NCBI GenBank assembly: GCA_025361105.1
Contig: JANYAW010000287.1
Location: 1-11,693 of the forward strand
Reading direction: 5' to 3'
DNA from: Rhodocyclaceae bacterium
GTDB lineage: Bacteria; Pseudomonadota; Gammaproteobacteria; Burkholderiales; Rhodocyclaceae
DNA length: 11,693 bases
The notes under the pieces were generated by a model, which was given only the letters and a program-made list of their open reading frames with translations, was not told where the DNA came from and searched no databases. Made by a program: the position numbers and the translations under genes. Positions 5,197 through 11,693 of this stretch are shown one piece after another (within the stretch, counting starts at the first letter, position 1; every line of letters begins with the position of its first letter).

Positions 5197-7941
5197 ATGA
5201 GAATCATGCCGTCGCAAATTTTTGTCGCCGCCTTCATCGCTTTGGTAGTTGCCGCGCCATCGCTGGCTGCCAAGGAAAACAAGAAATCCGCAACGCAATC
5301 TATCGCTGCGCCTATCGTCTTACCGATGCTATTCACCAGCGTCGAAGGCATAGATGAATATCGACTGCCCAATGGCTTGAAAGTCCTGCTTTTCCCAGAC
5401 GCTTCCAAGCCAACCTTCACAGTGAATGTGACTTATCTCGTTGGCTCGCGTCATGAAAATTATGGCGAAACCGGCATGGCGCATTTGCTCGAACATATGT
5501 TGTTCAAAGGCACGCCATCACACAAAGAAATCCCCCGGGAATTCAAAGAGCGTGGCGCGAATTTCAATGCTTCGACGGCGCTGGATCGCACCAACTATTT
5601 CGCGCAACTCACCGCCAGTGATGAAAATCTGGTGTGGGCACTGCAACTCGAAGCCGACCGTATGGTGAATTCCTTCGTCGCCAAAAAGGATTTGGACACG
5701 GAAATGACTGTGGTGCGTAATGAGTACGAGAGCGGCGAAACCAGCCCGAATCGGGTGATGATGAAACGCCTGCAAAGCATCGCCTACGACTGGCATAGCT
5801 ATGGCCGCTCGACCATCGGTAATCGTAGCGATATTGAAAATGTGAAGATAGAAAACTTGCAGGCGTTTTATCGCACCTATTACCAACCGGACAACGCGAC
5901 GGTCATTGTGGCGGGGAAATTTGATCCGAAATTAGCACTGAAAACCTTGACCGAAACCTTCGGCAAAATTCCCAAACCGCAGCGCGTATTGCCGGTGCAG
6001 TGGACGGTAGAGCCAACACAAGACGGCGAGCGCAGCTTTGTCGTGCGGCGCAAAGACGAACTGCAAATGATTTGGGTCGCCTACAAAATCCCTTCTGATT
6101 TGCATGCCGACACGCTTGCACTTGGCGCGGCGGAGACCGTGCTGGGCGATACGCCAACCGGCCGTATCCATAAATCCCTGATTGAATCCGGCAAGGCCGC
6201 GTCGCAGTTTCATTACGCGCTGTCTGGCGTTGCGCCAGGCTTGATGTTGTTTGCAACCGTAGTGAAAAATGGTGAGGCGGTGGAACCGGTGCGTGATGCC
6301 TTGATCGACGAGATTGAAAATTTCTACAAAAAACCTGCCACCAAAGAAGAACTGGATCGCGCCAAATTGAGCGCGGCGATTGATGCCGAACGCGTAATGA
6401 CGCGCCATGACTTGCTCGGTCCGACGCTCTCGGAGGCCGTCGCGCTGGGCGATTGGCGGGTTTATTTCCAGCAACGCGATGCCTATCAATTGCTCAGCAG
6501 CGAAGACCTTGCCCGTGTCGCACAAAAATATTTCCGTCGCGACAATCGCACCGTCGGTATTTATTTGCCCGAAGCCACCCCCAATCGCGTTGATGTTCCC
6601 ACCGCACCGACACTGGCGGAGGTGATGAAAGATTTCAAACCCAAAGCAGCAGCGGCAGCGGGAGAGACTTTCGACCCCAGCCCGCAAAACCTCGACGCAC
6701 GCACGCATCTTTCGAAAATGGGCAACATCAAGTTGGCCATGTTGCCGAAGAAAAATCGTGGCGAGACGGTCAACGTGAGTATCGATTTCAAATGGGGCGA
6801 TGAAAAAACTCGTTTCAACAAAGCCGCCATCGCCAGCTTCACTTCCGCCTTGTTGTCGCGCGGAACGTCTGACATGACGCGCACACAAATTGCAGATGCG
6901 CGGGACAAACTCAAAATTACCGGCGGTGTCGCCAGTTTTGAAACCACTCGCCCGAATCTCGCAGACGCGCTGCGTTTGGCGGCCAAAGTTTTACGCACCG
7001 CGAACTTTCCTGAAAACGAATTCACGCAATTCAAAAAGCAATCGCTGACCGGACTCGAAGCCGCGCGTAACGACCCGAATACGCTCGGTGCAATTGCACT
7101 GGCGCGGCATTTCAATCACTATCCGAAAGGTGATCCACGCTACACATCCTCGCTCGACGAAAGTCTGGCCGACATGCAAGCCGTCACGCTCGAACAAGTC
7201 AAGGCGTATCACGCGGAGTTCTACGGCGCATCAAGCGGCGAGATTTCTATCGTCGGTGATTTCGACGAGGCGCAAGCTGTCCAAGTGCTCAAAGAAGTGT
7301 TCGGCGACTGGAAAAGCCAACGCCCCTACGCTCGTGTGCTTGACCATTTTGAGGCCAATAAGGCGACCCATCTGAGCGTCGACACGCCCGACAAAGAAAA
7401 CGCTTTCTTCAGTGCGCGTTTGGGTATTGACATGTCAGATGAATCGCCCGACTACGCCGACATGTTGGTGGTCAATGTGATTATGGGCAGCAGCGGCCTA
7501 AGCTCGCGCTTGGGCGACCGCATCCGCCAAAAAGACGGGCTGAGTTATGGCGTTAGCTCACAATTTTCCGCGCCATCCGAAGGCAACGAAGCAAACTGGT
7601 CAGTGTTTGCCATCGCCGCACCACAAAATGCCGCGAAGGTGGAAGCCGCCATGCGAGATGAATTGGCACGCGCCCTCAAAGACGGTTTCACCTCCGCCGA
7701 AGTCACCGCTGCAATCGACAATCTCATCAAGAGCAACCAACGCGCCCGCGCCCAAGACAGCAGCGTCGCCGCAACGTGGAATCGCTACCAATTCCTAGGC
7801 CGCAGCTTCGTCACGCGCGGTGCGAAAGTCGATCAGGACATCAAGAAAGTCACACCGATGAGCGCACTCACCGCGATGCGCAAATACATCAAGCCCGACG
7901 AATTGTCTGTCGTTGTGGCGGGGGATGCGAAGAAGATGTAG
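5197..7941 (+). CDS. Secreted two-lobe M16 family zinc metallopeptidase
   Basis: 914 aa from ATG 5197. This start has an AAGG box 6 nt upstream and gives a clean signal peptide (hydrophobic residues 7-22, likely cleavage after SLAA, residue 25), so it is preferred over the open frame from 5086. The N-terminal lobe carries the inverted zinc motif HLLEH at residues 96-100, with E99 as catalytic base and a third ligand most likely E176 (in VVRNEYE), 76 residues after H100 as in mitochondrial processing peptidase. The second lobe (about 480-914) has no HxxEH but keeps the R...Y pair in DRIRQKDGLSYG. This is the usual active/inactive lobe pair, fused in one chain. Expected to be periplasmic and to degrade peptides. 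Its 3' end overlaps the methyltransferase tail by 53 nt. Confidence 0.95.
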   Translation: MRIMPSQIFVAAFIALVVAAPSLAAKENKKSATQSIAAPIVLPMLFTSVEGIDEYRLPNGLKVLLFPDASKPTFTVNVTYLVGSRHENYGETGMAHLLEHMLFKGTPSHKEIPREFKERGANFNASTALDRTNYFAQLTASDENLVWALQLEADRMVNSFVAKKDLDTEMTVVRNEYESGETSPNRVMMKRLQSIAYDWHSYGRSTIGNRSDIENVKIENLQAFYRTYYQPDNATVIVAGKFDPKLALKTLTETFGKIPKPQRVLPVQWTVEPTQDGERSFVVRRKDELQMIWVAYKIPSDLHADTLALGAAETVLGDTPTGRIHKSLIESGKAASQFHYALSGVAPGLMLFATVVKNGEAVEPVRDALIDEIENFYKKPATKEELDRAKLSAAIDAERVMTRHDLLGPTLSEAVALGDWRVYFQQRDAYQLLSSEDLARVAQKYFRRDNRTVGIYLPEATPNRVDVPTAPTLAEVMKDFKPKAAAAAGETFDPSPQNLDARTHLSKMGNIKLAMLPKKNRGETVNVSIDFKWGDEKTRFNKAAIASFTSALLSRGTSDMTRTQIADARDKLKITGGVASFETTRPNLADALRLAAKVLRTANFPENEFTQFKKQSLTGLEAARNDPNTLGAIALARHFNHYPKGDPRYTSSLDESLADMQAVTLEQVKAYHAEFYGASSGEISIVGDFDEAQAVQVLKEVFGDWKSQRPYARVLDHFEANKATHLSVDTPDKENAFFSARLGIDMSDESPDYADMLVVNVIMGSSGLSSRLGDRIRQKDGLSYGVSSQFSAPSEGNEANWSVFAIAAPQNAAKVEAAMRDELARALKDGFTSAEVTAAIDNLIKSNQRARAQDSSVAATWNRYQFLGRSFVTRGAKVDQDIKKVTPMSALTAMRKYIKPDELSVVVAGDAKKM

Positions 7942-8968
7942 CGATGCTAGTTGGCGCTGGTGATACGCCGTCATTTTCGGAGTGTGATCCGTGGACGACT
8001 TGGCACATTTTTGCGGCGCGCGGCTCAAAAAGCTGATCGCTCCACGGCAGATTCCCCGCGTCGTTATTTTCATTGATGTAATGGGCAAGGCGACTTGCAA
8101 CATAGTGCGCGAGCTTTACTGGCACGGCGTTGCCAATGACTTGCTCAAGATCGGATTTGGAGCCTGCAAGCTGGAAGTCTTCGGGGAAGGTTTGAATGCA
8201 TGCGCGCTCGCGCGTGGTCAACGGTCGCAATTGCCCCGTCACCGAAACAGAATCGCCCGGATGCCCAAGGTAGCCTTTCGGAATCGGTCGATTGACACCA
8301 CGAATTGTCGGGCTTGGCTCATCAATACTGAAAACACCTCGTCTCGCATAGGAACGCGGATGTCGATAGTAGTGTTCGAATGGCAGTCCATCCGAAAAAT
8401 ACTCGCGCAGTGTGAGCGGATTTTCGCTAAGACCTGAGGTCAACGCCGCATCGAGAAATCCGTCTCTTCCACCTAACTGACCGATAACGATTAGTCGCTT
8501 ACGCGATTGTGGCACTCCACAATGCGCGGCATTGAGCAACTGAATTGTCAGACCGTAGTTGGCACGCTTGAATATGTCCAGTGCTACCTTGAACGCTTGA
8601 GAACTTGCGGCGCGCCCAACATTTTCCATAAGAAAAAAAGACGGACGATAGTTTGAAATTACATTGGCGAAGCTGATCGTCAAACTCGCTCGTCCGCCGC
8701 TTTCGTCTCGCTTGCCCGCACTGGAAAAGTCCTGACACGGTGGTCCGCCGATAATTGCATCCGGTCGATAATCATCCAACAAGCGCAATGTCTCAAGTTC
8801 GTTCGAAAGGTCAAGCGACACAGTAGGATGATTCGGGAAGTTAGCGCGATAAACGTCAATCGCGGGCCGCCAGTTCTCGACGGCACAAACAATATCAAAT
8901 CCGGCTTGCTGAAACCCTAGACTTAAGCCGCCCCCGCCAGCAAAAAAATCGGCAACCCGAATGCTCAT
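7889..8968 (-). CDS. Type II DNA (cytosine-5) methyltransferase
   Basis: 359 aa. All core C5-methyltransferase motifs are present in order: I (DFFAGGGGLSLGF, 7-19, SAM binding), IV (GGPPCQDFS, catalytic C78), VI (MENV, E115), VIII (QSRKR, 154-158), IX (RPLTTRERACIQTFP, about 248-261) and X (IGNAVPVKLA, 278-287). The target-recognition region lies between VIII and IX, about 165-245, with PSPTIRGVNRPIP. It methylates a cytosine in the partner enzyme's site to protect the host. ATG 8968 overlaps the endonuclease TGA as ATGA, and a GAGGA box lies 6 nt upstream. After motif X there is an unusual Ser/Pro/Arg-rich tail of about 60 residues; its last 17 codons and stop run antisense to the M16 3' end. 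The recognition sequence is inferred only from the endonuclease family. Confidence 0.97.
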   Translation of the reverse strand: MSIRVADFFAGGGGLSLGFQQAGFDIVCAVENWRPAIDVYRANFPNHPTVSLDLSNELETLRLLDDYRPDAIIGGPPCQDFSSAGKRDESGGRASLTISFANVISNYRPSFFLMENVGRAASSQAFKVALDIFKRANYGLTIQLLNAAHCGVPQSRKRLIVIGQLGGRDGFLDAALTSGLSENPLTLREYFSDGLPFEHYYRHPRSYARRGVFSIDEPSPTIRGVNRPIPKGYLGHPGDSVSVTGQLRPLTTRERACIQTFPEDFQLAGSKSDLEQVIGNAVPVKLAHYVASRLAHYINENNDAGNLPWSDQLFEPRAAKMCQVVHGSHSENDGVSPAPTSIATSSSHPPPQRQTIRRA

Positions 8969-10047
8969 TGGGAGTCCTCGAACAGATCGGTGGCGAAGTA
9001 CAAAATTGCATCGAATCGACGCTCTGGACTCAGATACTTCTGTCCGCCACCAAGAATGATATGTTTGATTTCATCGCGGGTAATCACTGGCTTGGTCAAT
9101 CGTCCACACGTCATCAGATCGTGTGTACGAGTGCCCGACACCGCAAACTCTTTGTCATTTTGGTTTTCGAAAGTCATGCCATCAAAGATCGGTGCCTGAT
9201 ACACCCTGCCGGTCTTTGCGAATTCAAATAAAAATCGAGAAAGCCTCAGTACCACACGCCCGTATCGAGAAATCGACTGGTCGTCGCGCGGATTACGCGC
9301 TGAGTCCAAAAACAAATGACTGAGTGCAAAGTCACTCCAGACAAAAATGTCCAAACAGTTGACTGCGAGCAGAGGGGACTTCCCAACGGTTTTCCAAACC
9401 GGCTGCATCAACAAGGGCTTTTGACTGCCTTTGAATTCATCCAGAAATGTTTCCAGCGCTGCGGTGGCTGGTTGAACGTAAGGGCGCATTTCGATTTTGC
9501 CGTCCCAGTGGCGAACTTTGGCAAAAACCGGTTCAAATATTTCTTGCACCCTTTCGCGGTGTAACTCGACCGCTTTGGCCATCGACAACGCCATGTATCG
9601 AATCGTTGCAGAGCGTATAACCAACTCGCTCCCATATTTATCTTCTGCAAGCCCTTCCGTCGTATTGTCCGGCAATGTGGTGAGCTTGATTTCAATCGGT
9701 CGTAATTGCTGTACCGGATCTCCAACGCCGACAACCAAATCAATCGCTGGAAGTTCGTCATGGACAAACTTACGAAACTCGGCAAACTGTGTCTCAAACG
9801 AAAAATGCAGCTTCTCCCCGGGTTCGTTACTTGCAAACAATTCACCGACATCGAGATCAGCAATTTCAGTATGTGACGTGTCCTTAAATGTTACATAGAC
9901 CAGCGGCAATCCTTTGGAGCGGATATAGCACGCCAGCGCAACTGGAAACGCCGAGTTGAACTGGTTCTTACCCCAATAATATGGATCGGCAAAATTTCTG
10001 TTGCTGCGGGAAATGCCGAAGAGAGAAGCTGATGTTTGATTTTTCAT
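8965..10047 (-). CDS. HindVP-family type II restriction endonuclease
   Basis: 360 aa. The N-terminus (SLFGISRSNRNF ... YYWGKNQFNSAFPVALACY) and the overall layout match the HindVP family, whose type enzyme cuts GRCGYC. A PD-(D/E)xK-like core is visible: D103 in AIDLVVGVGD and E119-x-K121 in PIEIKLT. The C-terminal half (KPLLMQPVWKTVGKSPLL ... LDIFVWSDFAL) is probably recognition and structure. Its partner methyltransferase begins within its stop codon (ATGA), so R is translated first. No Shine-Dalgarno precedes ATG 10047; a -10-like TATAAA lies only 8 nt upstream, so the mRNA may be leaderless. Sampled lines of the gene have about 40-47% GC against 58-60% in flanking genes, consistent with horizontal acquisition. 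The family call is by recognition, not search. Confidence 0.85.
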   Translation of the reverse strand: MKNQTSASLFGISRSNRNFADPYYWGKNQFNSAFPVALACYIRSKGLPLVYVTFKDTSHTEIADLDVGELFASNEPGEKLHFSFETQFAEFRKFVHDELPAIDLVVGVGDPVQQLRPIEIKLTTLPDNTTEGLAEDKYGSELVIRSATIRYMALSMAKAVELHRERVQEIFEPVFAKVRHWDGKIEMRPYVQPATAALETFLDEFKGSQKPLLMQPVWKTVGKSPLLAVNCLDIFVWSDFALSHLFLDSARNPRDDQSISRYGRVVLRLSRFLFEFAKTGRVYQAPIFDGMTFENQNDKEFAVSGTRTHDLMTCGRLTKPVITRDEIKHIILGGGQKYLSPERRFDAILYFATDLFEDSQ

Positions 10048-10049
10048 AC

Positions 10050-10067
10050 TGACTATTTATACAGTCA
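10050..10067 (-). promoter_or_regulatory. Near-palindromic operator candidate over the RM -10 box
   Basis: On the minus strand TGACTGT-ATAA-ATAGTCA is an 18-bp near-palindrome, six of seven pairs plus one G-T. It contains GACT and AGTC half-sites 8 nt apart, and its centre is the TATAAA -10 candidate (10056-10061). GACT/AGTC is also the core of C-protein boxes in other RM systems, but no C gene is in the window. A protein bound here would block transcription of both RM genes. Confidence 0.4.
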
Positions 10068-10086
10068 CTTGTCACAATTGGGTCAA
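10056..10086 (-). promoter_or_regulatory. Putative promoter of the RM operon
   Basis: On the minus strand TTGACC (10086-10081) and TATAAA (10061-10056) are separated by 19 nt, slightly long for sigma-70. Transcription would begin about 7 nt after the -10, within a base or two of the endonuclease ATG at 10047, giving a leaderless or nearly leaderless message. A TTGTGACAA palindrome (10069-10077) lies in the spacer. Confidence 0.45.
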
Positions 10087-10095
10087 CAATATTTG

Positions 10096-10168
10096 CTCAT
10101 GCTAGCGATTTCTCGCGCATTTTATGCCTCGAGCAAACTAATTAAACATAGGCAGCGCTAGCCATGAG
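10096..10168. repeat. Imperfect 12-13-bp inverted repeat around the EncFtn 3' end
   Basis: CTCATGCTAGCG (10096-10107) is the reverse complement of CGCTAGCCATGAG (10156-10168) apart from one unpaired base. The right arm covers the last codons and TAG of the EncFtn gene. Between the arms lies a smaller interrupted hairpin (10112-10133, outer CTCG/CGAG and inner GCAT/ATGC). In EncFtn mRNA this could fold into one long stem with an inner hairpin and act as a 3' stabiliser or terminator, though no U-run follows. Confidence 0.6.
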
Positions 10169-10445
10169 TCAGCGGCTTGGTGGTGAATAGATAGTCCTTC
10201 AGTTCCTTAGAAAACCGGGGATCCTTGCGGCGTATCCATTCCAGCACCATGGACGCATGCTCCTTCTCTTCGTCACGATTGTGCTCAAGGATCGCTTTCA
10301 GTTCTGCATCCTGACAGGCATCGGCACGTTGGTTGTACCAATCAACCGCCTCAAGCTCCTCCATCAGCGACACAATCGCGCGGTGCATATCGCGCGTCTC
10401 CGGCGACAATTCTTCTACTGGTTCGTGATAGCCAACGCTAGACAT
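10158..10445 (-). CDS. Encapsulated-ferritin-like protein (EncFtn family)
   Basis: 95 aa, two-helix ferritin-like protein closely resembling the Rhodospirillum rubrum EncFtn (Rru_A0973) in HRAIVSLMEELEAVDWYNQR and AILEHNRDEEKEHASMVLEWIRR. In that family two-helix subunits assemble into a ring and make a di-iron ferroxidase centre across the dimer interface. The expected residues are present: E29, E30, E32, W36, Y37, E60 and H63. Family members loaded into encapsulin shells carry a C-terminal extension with a targeting motif; this one stops at KPLTHG with none, and reading on past the TAG gives 11 residues without such a motif. No encapsulin gene lies in the window. An AGGAG box sits 7 nt before ATG 10445. 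The gabT-like stop is 39 nt upstream, so they are likely co-transcribed. It may oxidise iron without a shell, or use a distant encapsulin. Confidence 0.93.
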   Translation of the reverse strand: MSSVGYHEPVEELSPETRDMHRAIVSLMEELEAVDWYNQRADACQDAELKAILEHNRDEEKEHASMVLEWIRRKDPRFSKELKDYLFTTKPLTHG

Positions 10446-10484
10446 TTTCTTTCTCCTGATGTTGTGGCAATCCGTTGATGGTGG

Positions 10485-11693
10485 TTAGATTTGCGCTGCC
10501 ACCATCGCTGCCTCAATGATATCCAGTGCTTCATCAAAATGCGCGTCGGGAATTGTCAGCGGATAGAGGAAACGGATGACATTGAAATACACGCCACAGT
10601 TTAGCAAAATCAAGCCGCGATTTCTCGCCTCGGTTTGCACACGTTTGGTGAATTCGGCATCCGGTTTTCCGGTTTTAGAATCGTTGAATTCGCAGGCGAT
10701 CATGGAACCTGGCCCGCGAATGTCGGCGATTTGCAGGATGCGTTTATTGATGGCGTGCAGGCGTGATTTGAGTTTTTCGCCGAGCAGATTGGCGCGGGCG
10801 ATTAGGCCTTCCTCTTCAATCGCCGCGATGACCGCATGTGATGCGGCAATCGCCAGCGGATTGCCGGCGTAAGTGCCGCCGAGGCCGCCGGGAGCTGGCG
10901 CGTCCATGATTTCAGCACGACCGCAAACCGCAGACAGGGTGGTGCCGCCGGCCATGCTTTTGGCCATGGTCATGATGTCGGGTAGCACGTCGTAGTGGTT
11001 CATGGCGAACCATTTGCCGGTGCGGCCAAAGCCGGTTTGGACTTCGTCGGCGACTAACAAAATTCCATGTTCGTCACAAATATTTCGTAACGCGCGCATG
11101 AATTCGGGCGGTGCCATATAGAAGCCACCTTCGCCTTGCACTGGTTCCAGAATAATCGCGGCGACCCGTTTGGCTTCGATTTCGGATTTGAAAATATGCT
11201 CGATGTAAGCGAGCGAATCTTCGACACTCACGCCGTGTAGTGGCACCGGAAATGGCGCGTGAAATATCTCTCCCGGGAAGGGGCCAAAGCCGAGCTTGTA
11301 CGGCGCAACTTTGCCGGTGAGCGCGGCAGCCATCATCGAGCGACCGTGGAACGCGCCGGAGAAAGCAATGATGCCGGAACGGCCGGTAGCGCAGCGAGCG
11401 ATCTTGACCACGTTTTCTACTGCTTCTGCGCCGGTAGAAAAGAATGCGGTTTTCTTGGCATGCGTGCCCGGCGTGATCTGGTTAATTTTTTCGGCCAGTG
11501 TCACATAGGATTCGTAGGGTACGACTTGATAGCAGGTGTGCGTAAATTTGTCGGCTTGAGCCTTCAGTGCGGCAACCACTTTGGGATGGCGGTGGCCGGT
11601 GTTGAGTACGGCGATACCACCGGCGAAGTCGATATAGCGACGACCTTCAACATCCCATAGCTCGGCATTTTCAGCGCGGTCGACGAAGAAGTC
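10485..11693 (-). CDS. gabT: 4-aminobutyrate aminotransferase-like enzyme (GabT type), N-terminus beyond right edge
   Basis: 402 residues are visible, open to the right edge; about 20 N-terminal residues are missing compared with E. coli GabT (426 aa). The GTG at 11579 is internal, because the frame upstream continues as DFFVDRAENAELWDVEGRRYIDFAGGIAVLNTGHRHP, typical class III aminotransferase sequence. Hallmarks are FFSTGAEAVENVVKIAR (PLP phosphate binding), AFHGRS, EPVQGEGG, LLVADEVQTGFGRTGKWFAM and the Schiff-base Lys in MTMAKSMAGG. The enzyme is PLP-dependent and would convert 4-aminobutyrate and 2-oxoglutarate to succinic semialdehyde and glutamate; related omega-amino acids such as 5-aminovalerate are possible. 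The partner dehydrogenase GabD may lie beyond the edge. It precedes the EncFtn gene by 39 nt, an unusual partner. Cytoplasmic. Confidence 0.93.
   Translation of the reverse strand, partial: DFFVDRAENAELWDVEGRRYIDFAGGIAVLNTGHRHPKVVAALKAQADKFTHTCYQVVPYESYVTLAEKINQITPGTHAKKTAFFSTGAEAVENVVKIARCATGRSGIIAFSGAFHGRSMMAAALTGKVAPYKLGFGPFPGEIFHAPFPVPLHGVSVEDSLAYIEHIFKSEIEAKRVAAIILEPVQGEGGFYMAPPEFMRALRNICDEHGILLVADEVQTGFGRTGKWFAMNHYDVLPDIMTMAKSMAGGTTLSAVCGRAEIMDAPAPGGLGGTYAGNPLAIAASHAVIAAIEEEGLIARANLLGEKLKSRLHAINKRILQIADIRGPGSMIACEFNDSKTGKPDAEFTKRVQTEARNRGLILLNCGVYFNVIRFLYPLTIPDAHFDEALDIIEAAMVAAQI

Noticed and set aside
5932..6888. A 318-codon minus-strand open frame inside the M16 gene
   Set aside because: It is the antisense shadow of a clear M16 peptidase, and its translation is rich in Arg, His, Phe and Gln with no recognisable domain.
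10048..10157. A control (C) protein gene upstream of the RM pair
   Set aside because: The gap is only 110 nt and contains no open frame with a helix-turn-helix signature on either strand; only operator-like sequence is present.
10096..10168. Inverted repeat as a MITE or insertion sequence
   Set aside because: No flanking target-site duplication is visible, and one arm is part of the EncFtn coding sequence.

Overview
The window reads as ordinary proteobacterial chromosome, most likely betaproteobacterial. RapZ limits it to Proteobacteria, and the NusG-domain-II/Gx pair, UbiX, DUF1272 and GabT fit. No rRNA, tRNA, CRISPR array or transposase was seen. Both ends are cut: a transglutaminase-like gene runs off the left edge, and the N-terminus of a GabT-type aminotransferase runs off the right edge.

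Left part (about 1-5016), all minus strand. In transcription order: DUF1272 zinc-ribbon-like protein, VOC-family protein, rapZ, a NusG-domain-II membrane-anchored protein, a Gx-transporter membrane protein, ubiX, a small hydrophobic protein of unknown function (DUF697-like), then, after a 106-nt gap with a GC-rich hairpin, a secreted DUF3857/transglutaminase-like protein. From rapZ to the small hydrophobic protein every junction overlaps (three ATGA junctions and one 20-nt overlap), so those five genes are almost certainly co-transcribed and translationally coupled. The block combines RNase-adapter regulation, a putative small-molecule importer and prenyl-FMN synthesis (UbiX).

Middle (5197-7941), plus strand. 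One long gene encodes a secreted two-lobe M16 zinc peptidase with its zinc site in the N-terminal lobe. It is divergent from the DUF1272 gene across a 180-nt intergenic region.

Right part (7889-10047), minus strand. A complete type II restriction-modification pair: a HindVP-family endonuclease followed, with an ATGA overlap, by a C5-cytosine methyltransferase. The methyltransferase 3' end overlaps the M16 3' end tail to tail by 53 nt. Sampled lines of the RM genes have visibly lower GC than the flanks, which suggests acquisition. Its putative promoter lies so close to the start codon that the transcript may be leaderless, and a near-palindrome covers the -10 box.

Far right (10158-11693), minus strand. 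A GabT-like aminotransferase is followed 39 nt later by a 95-aa encapsulated-ferritin-like (EncFtn) protein. The EncFtn protein has all the expected ferroxidase-centre residues but no encapsulin-targeting tail and no encapsulin gene in view. A long imperfect inverted repeat begins inside its last codons and ends just before the RM promoter.

The most interesting points are the tail-less EncFtn, the endonuclease-first RM operon with its possible leaderless start and operator, and the overlapping rapZ-to-ubiX operon with its unknown last member.
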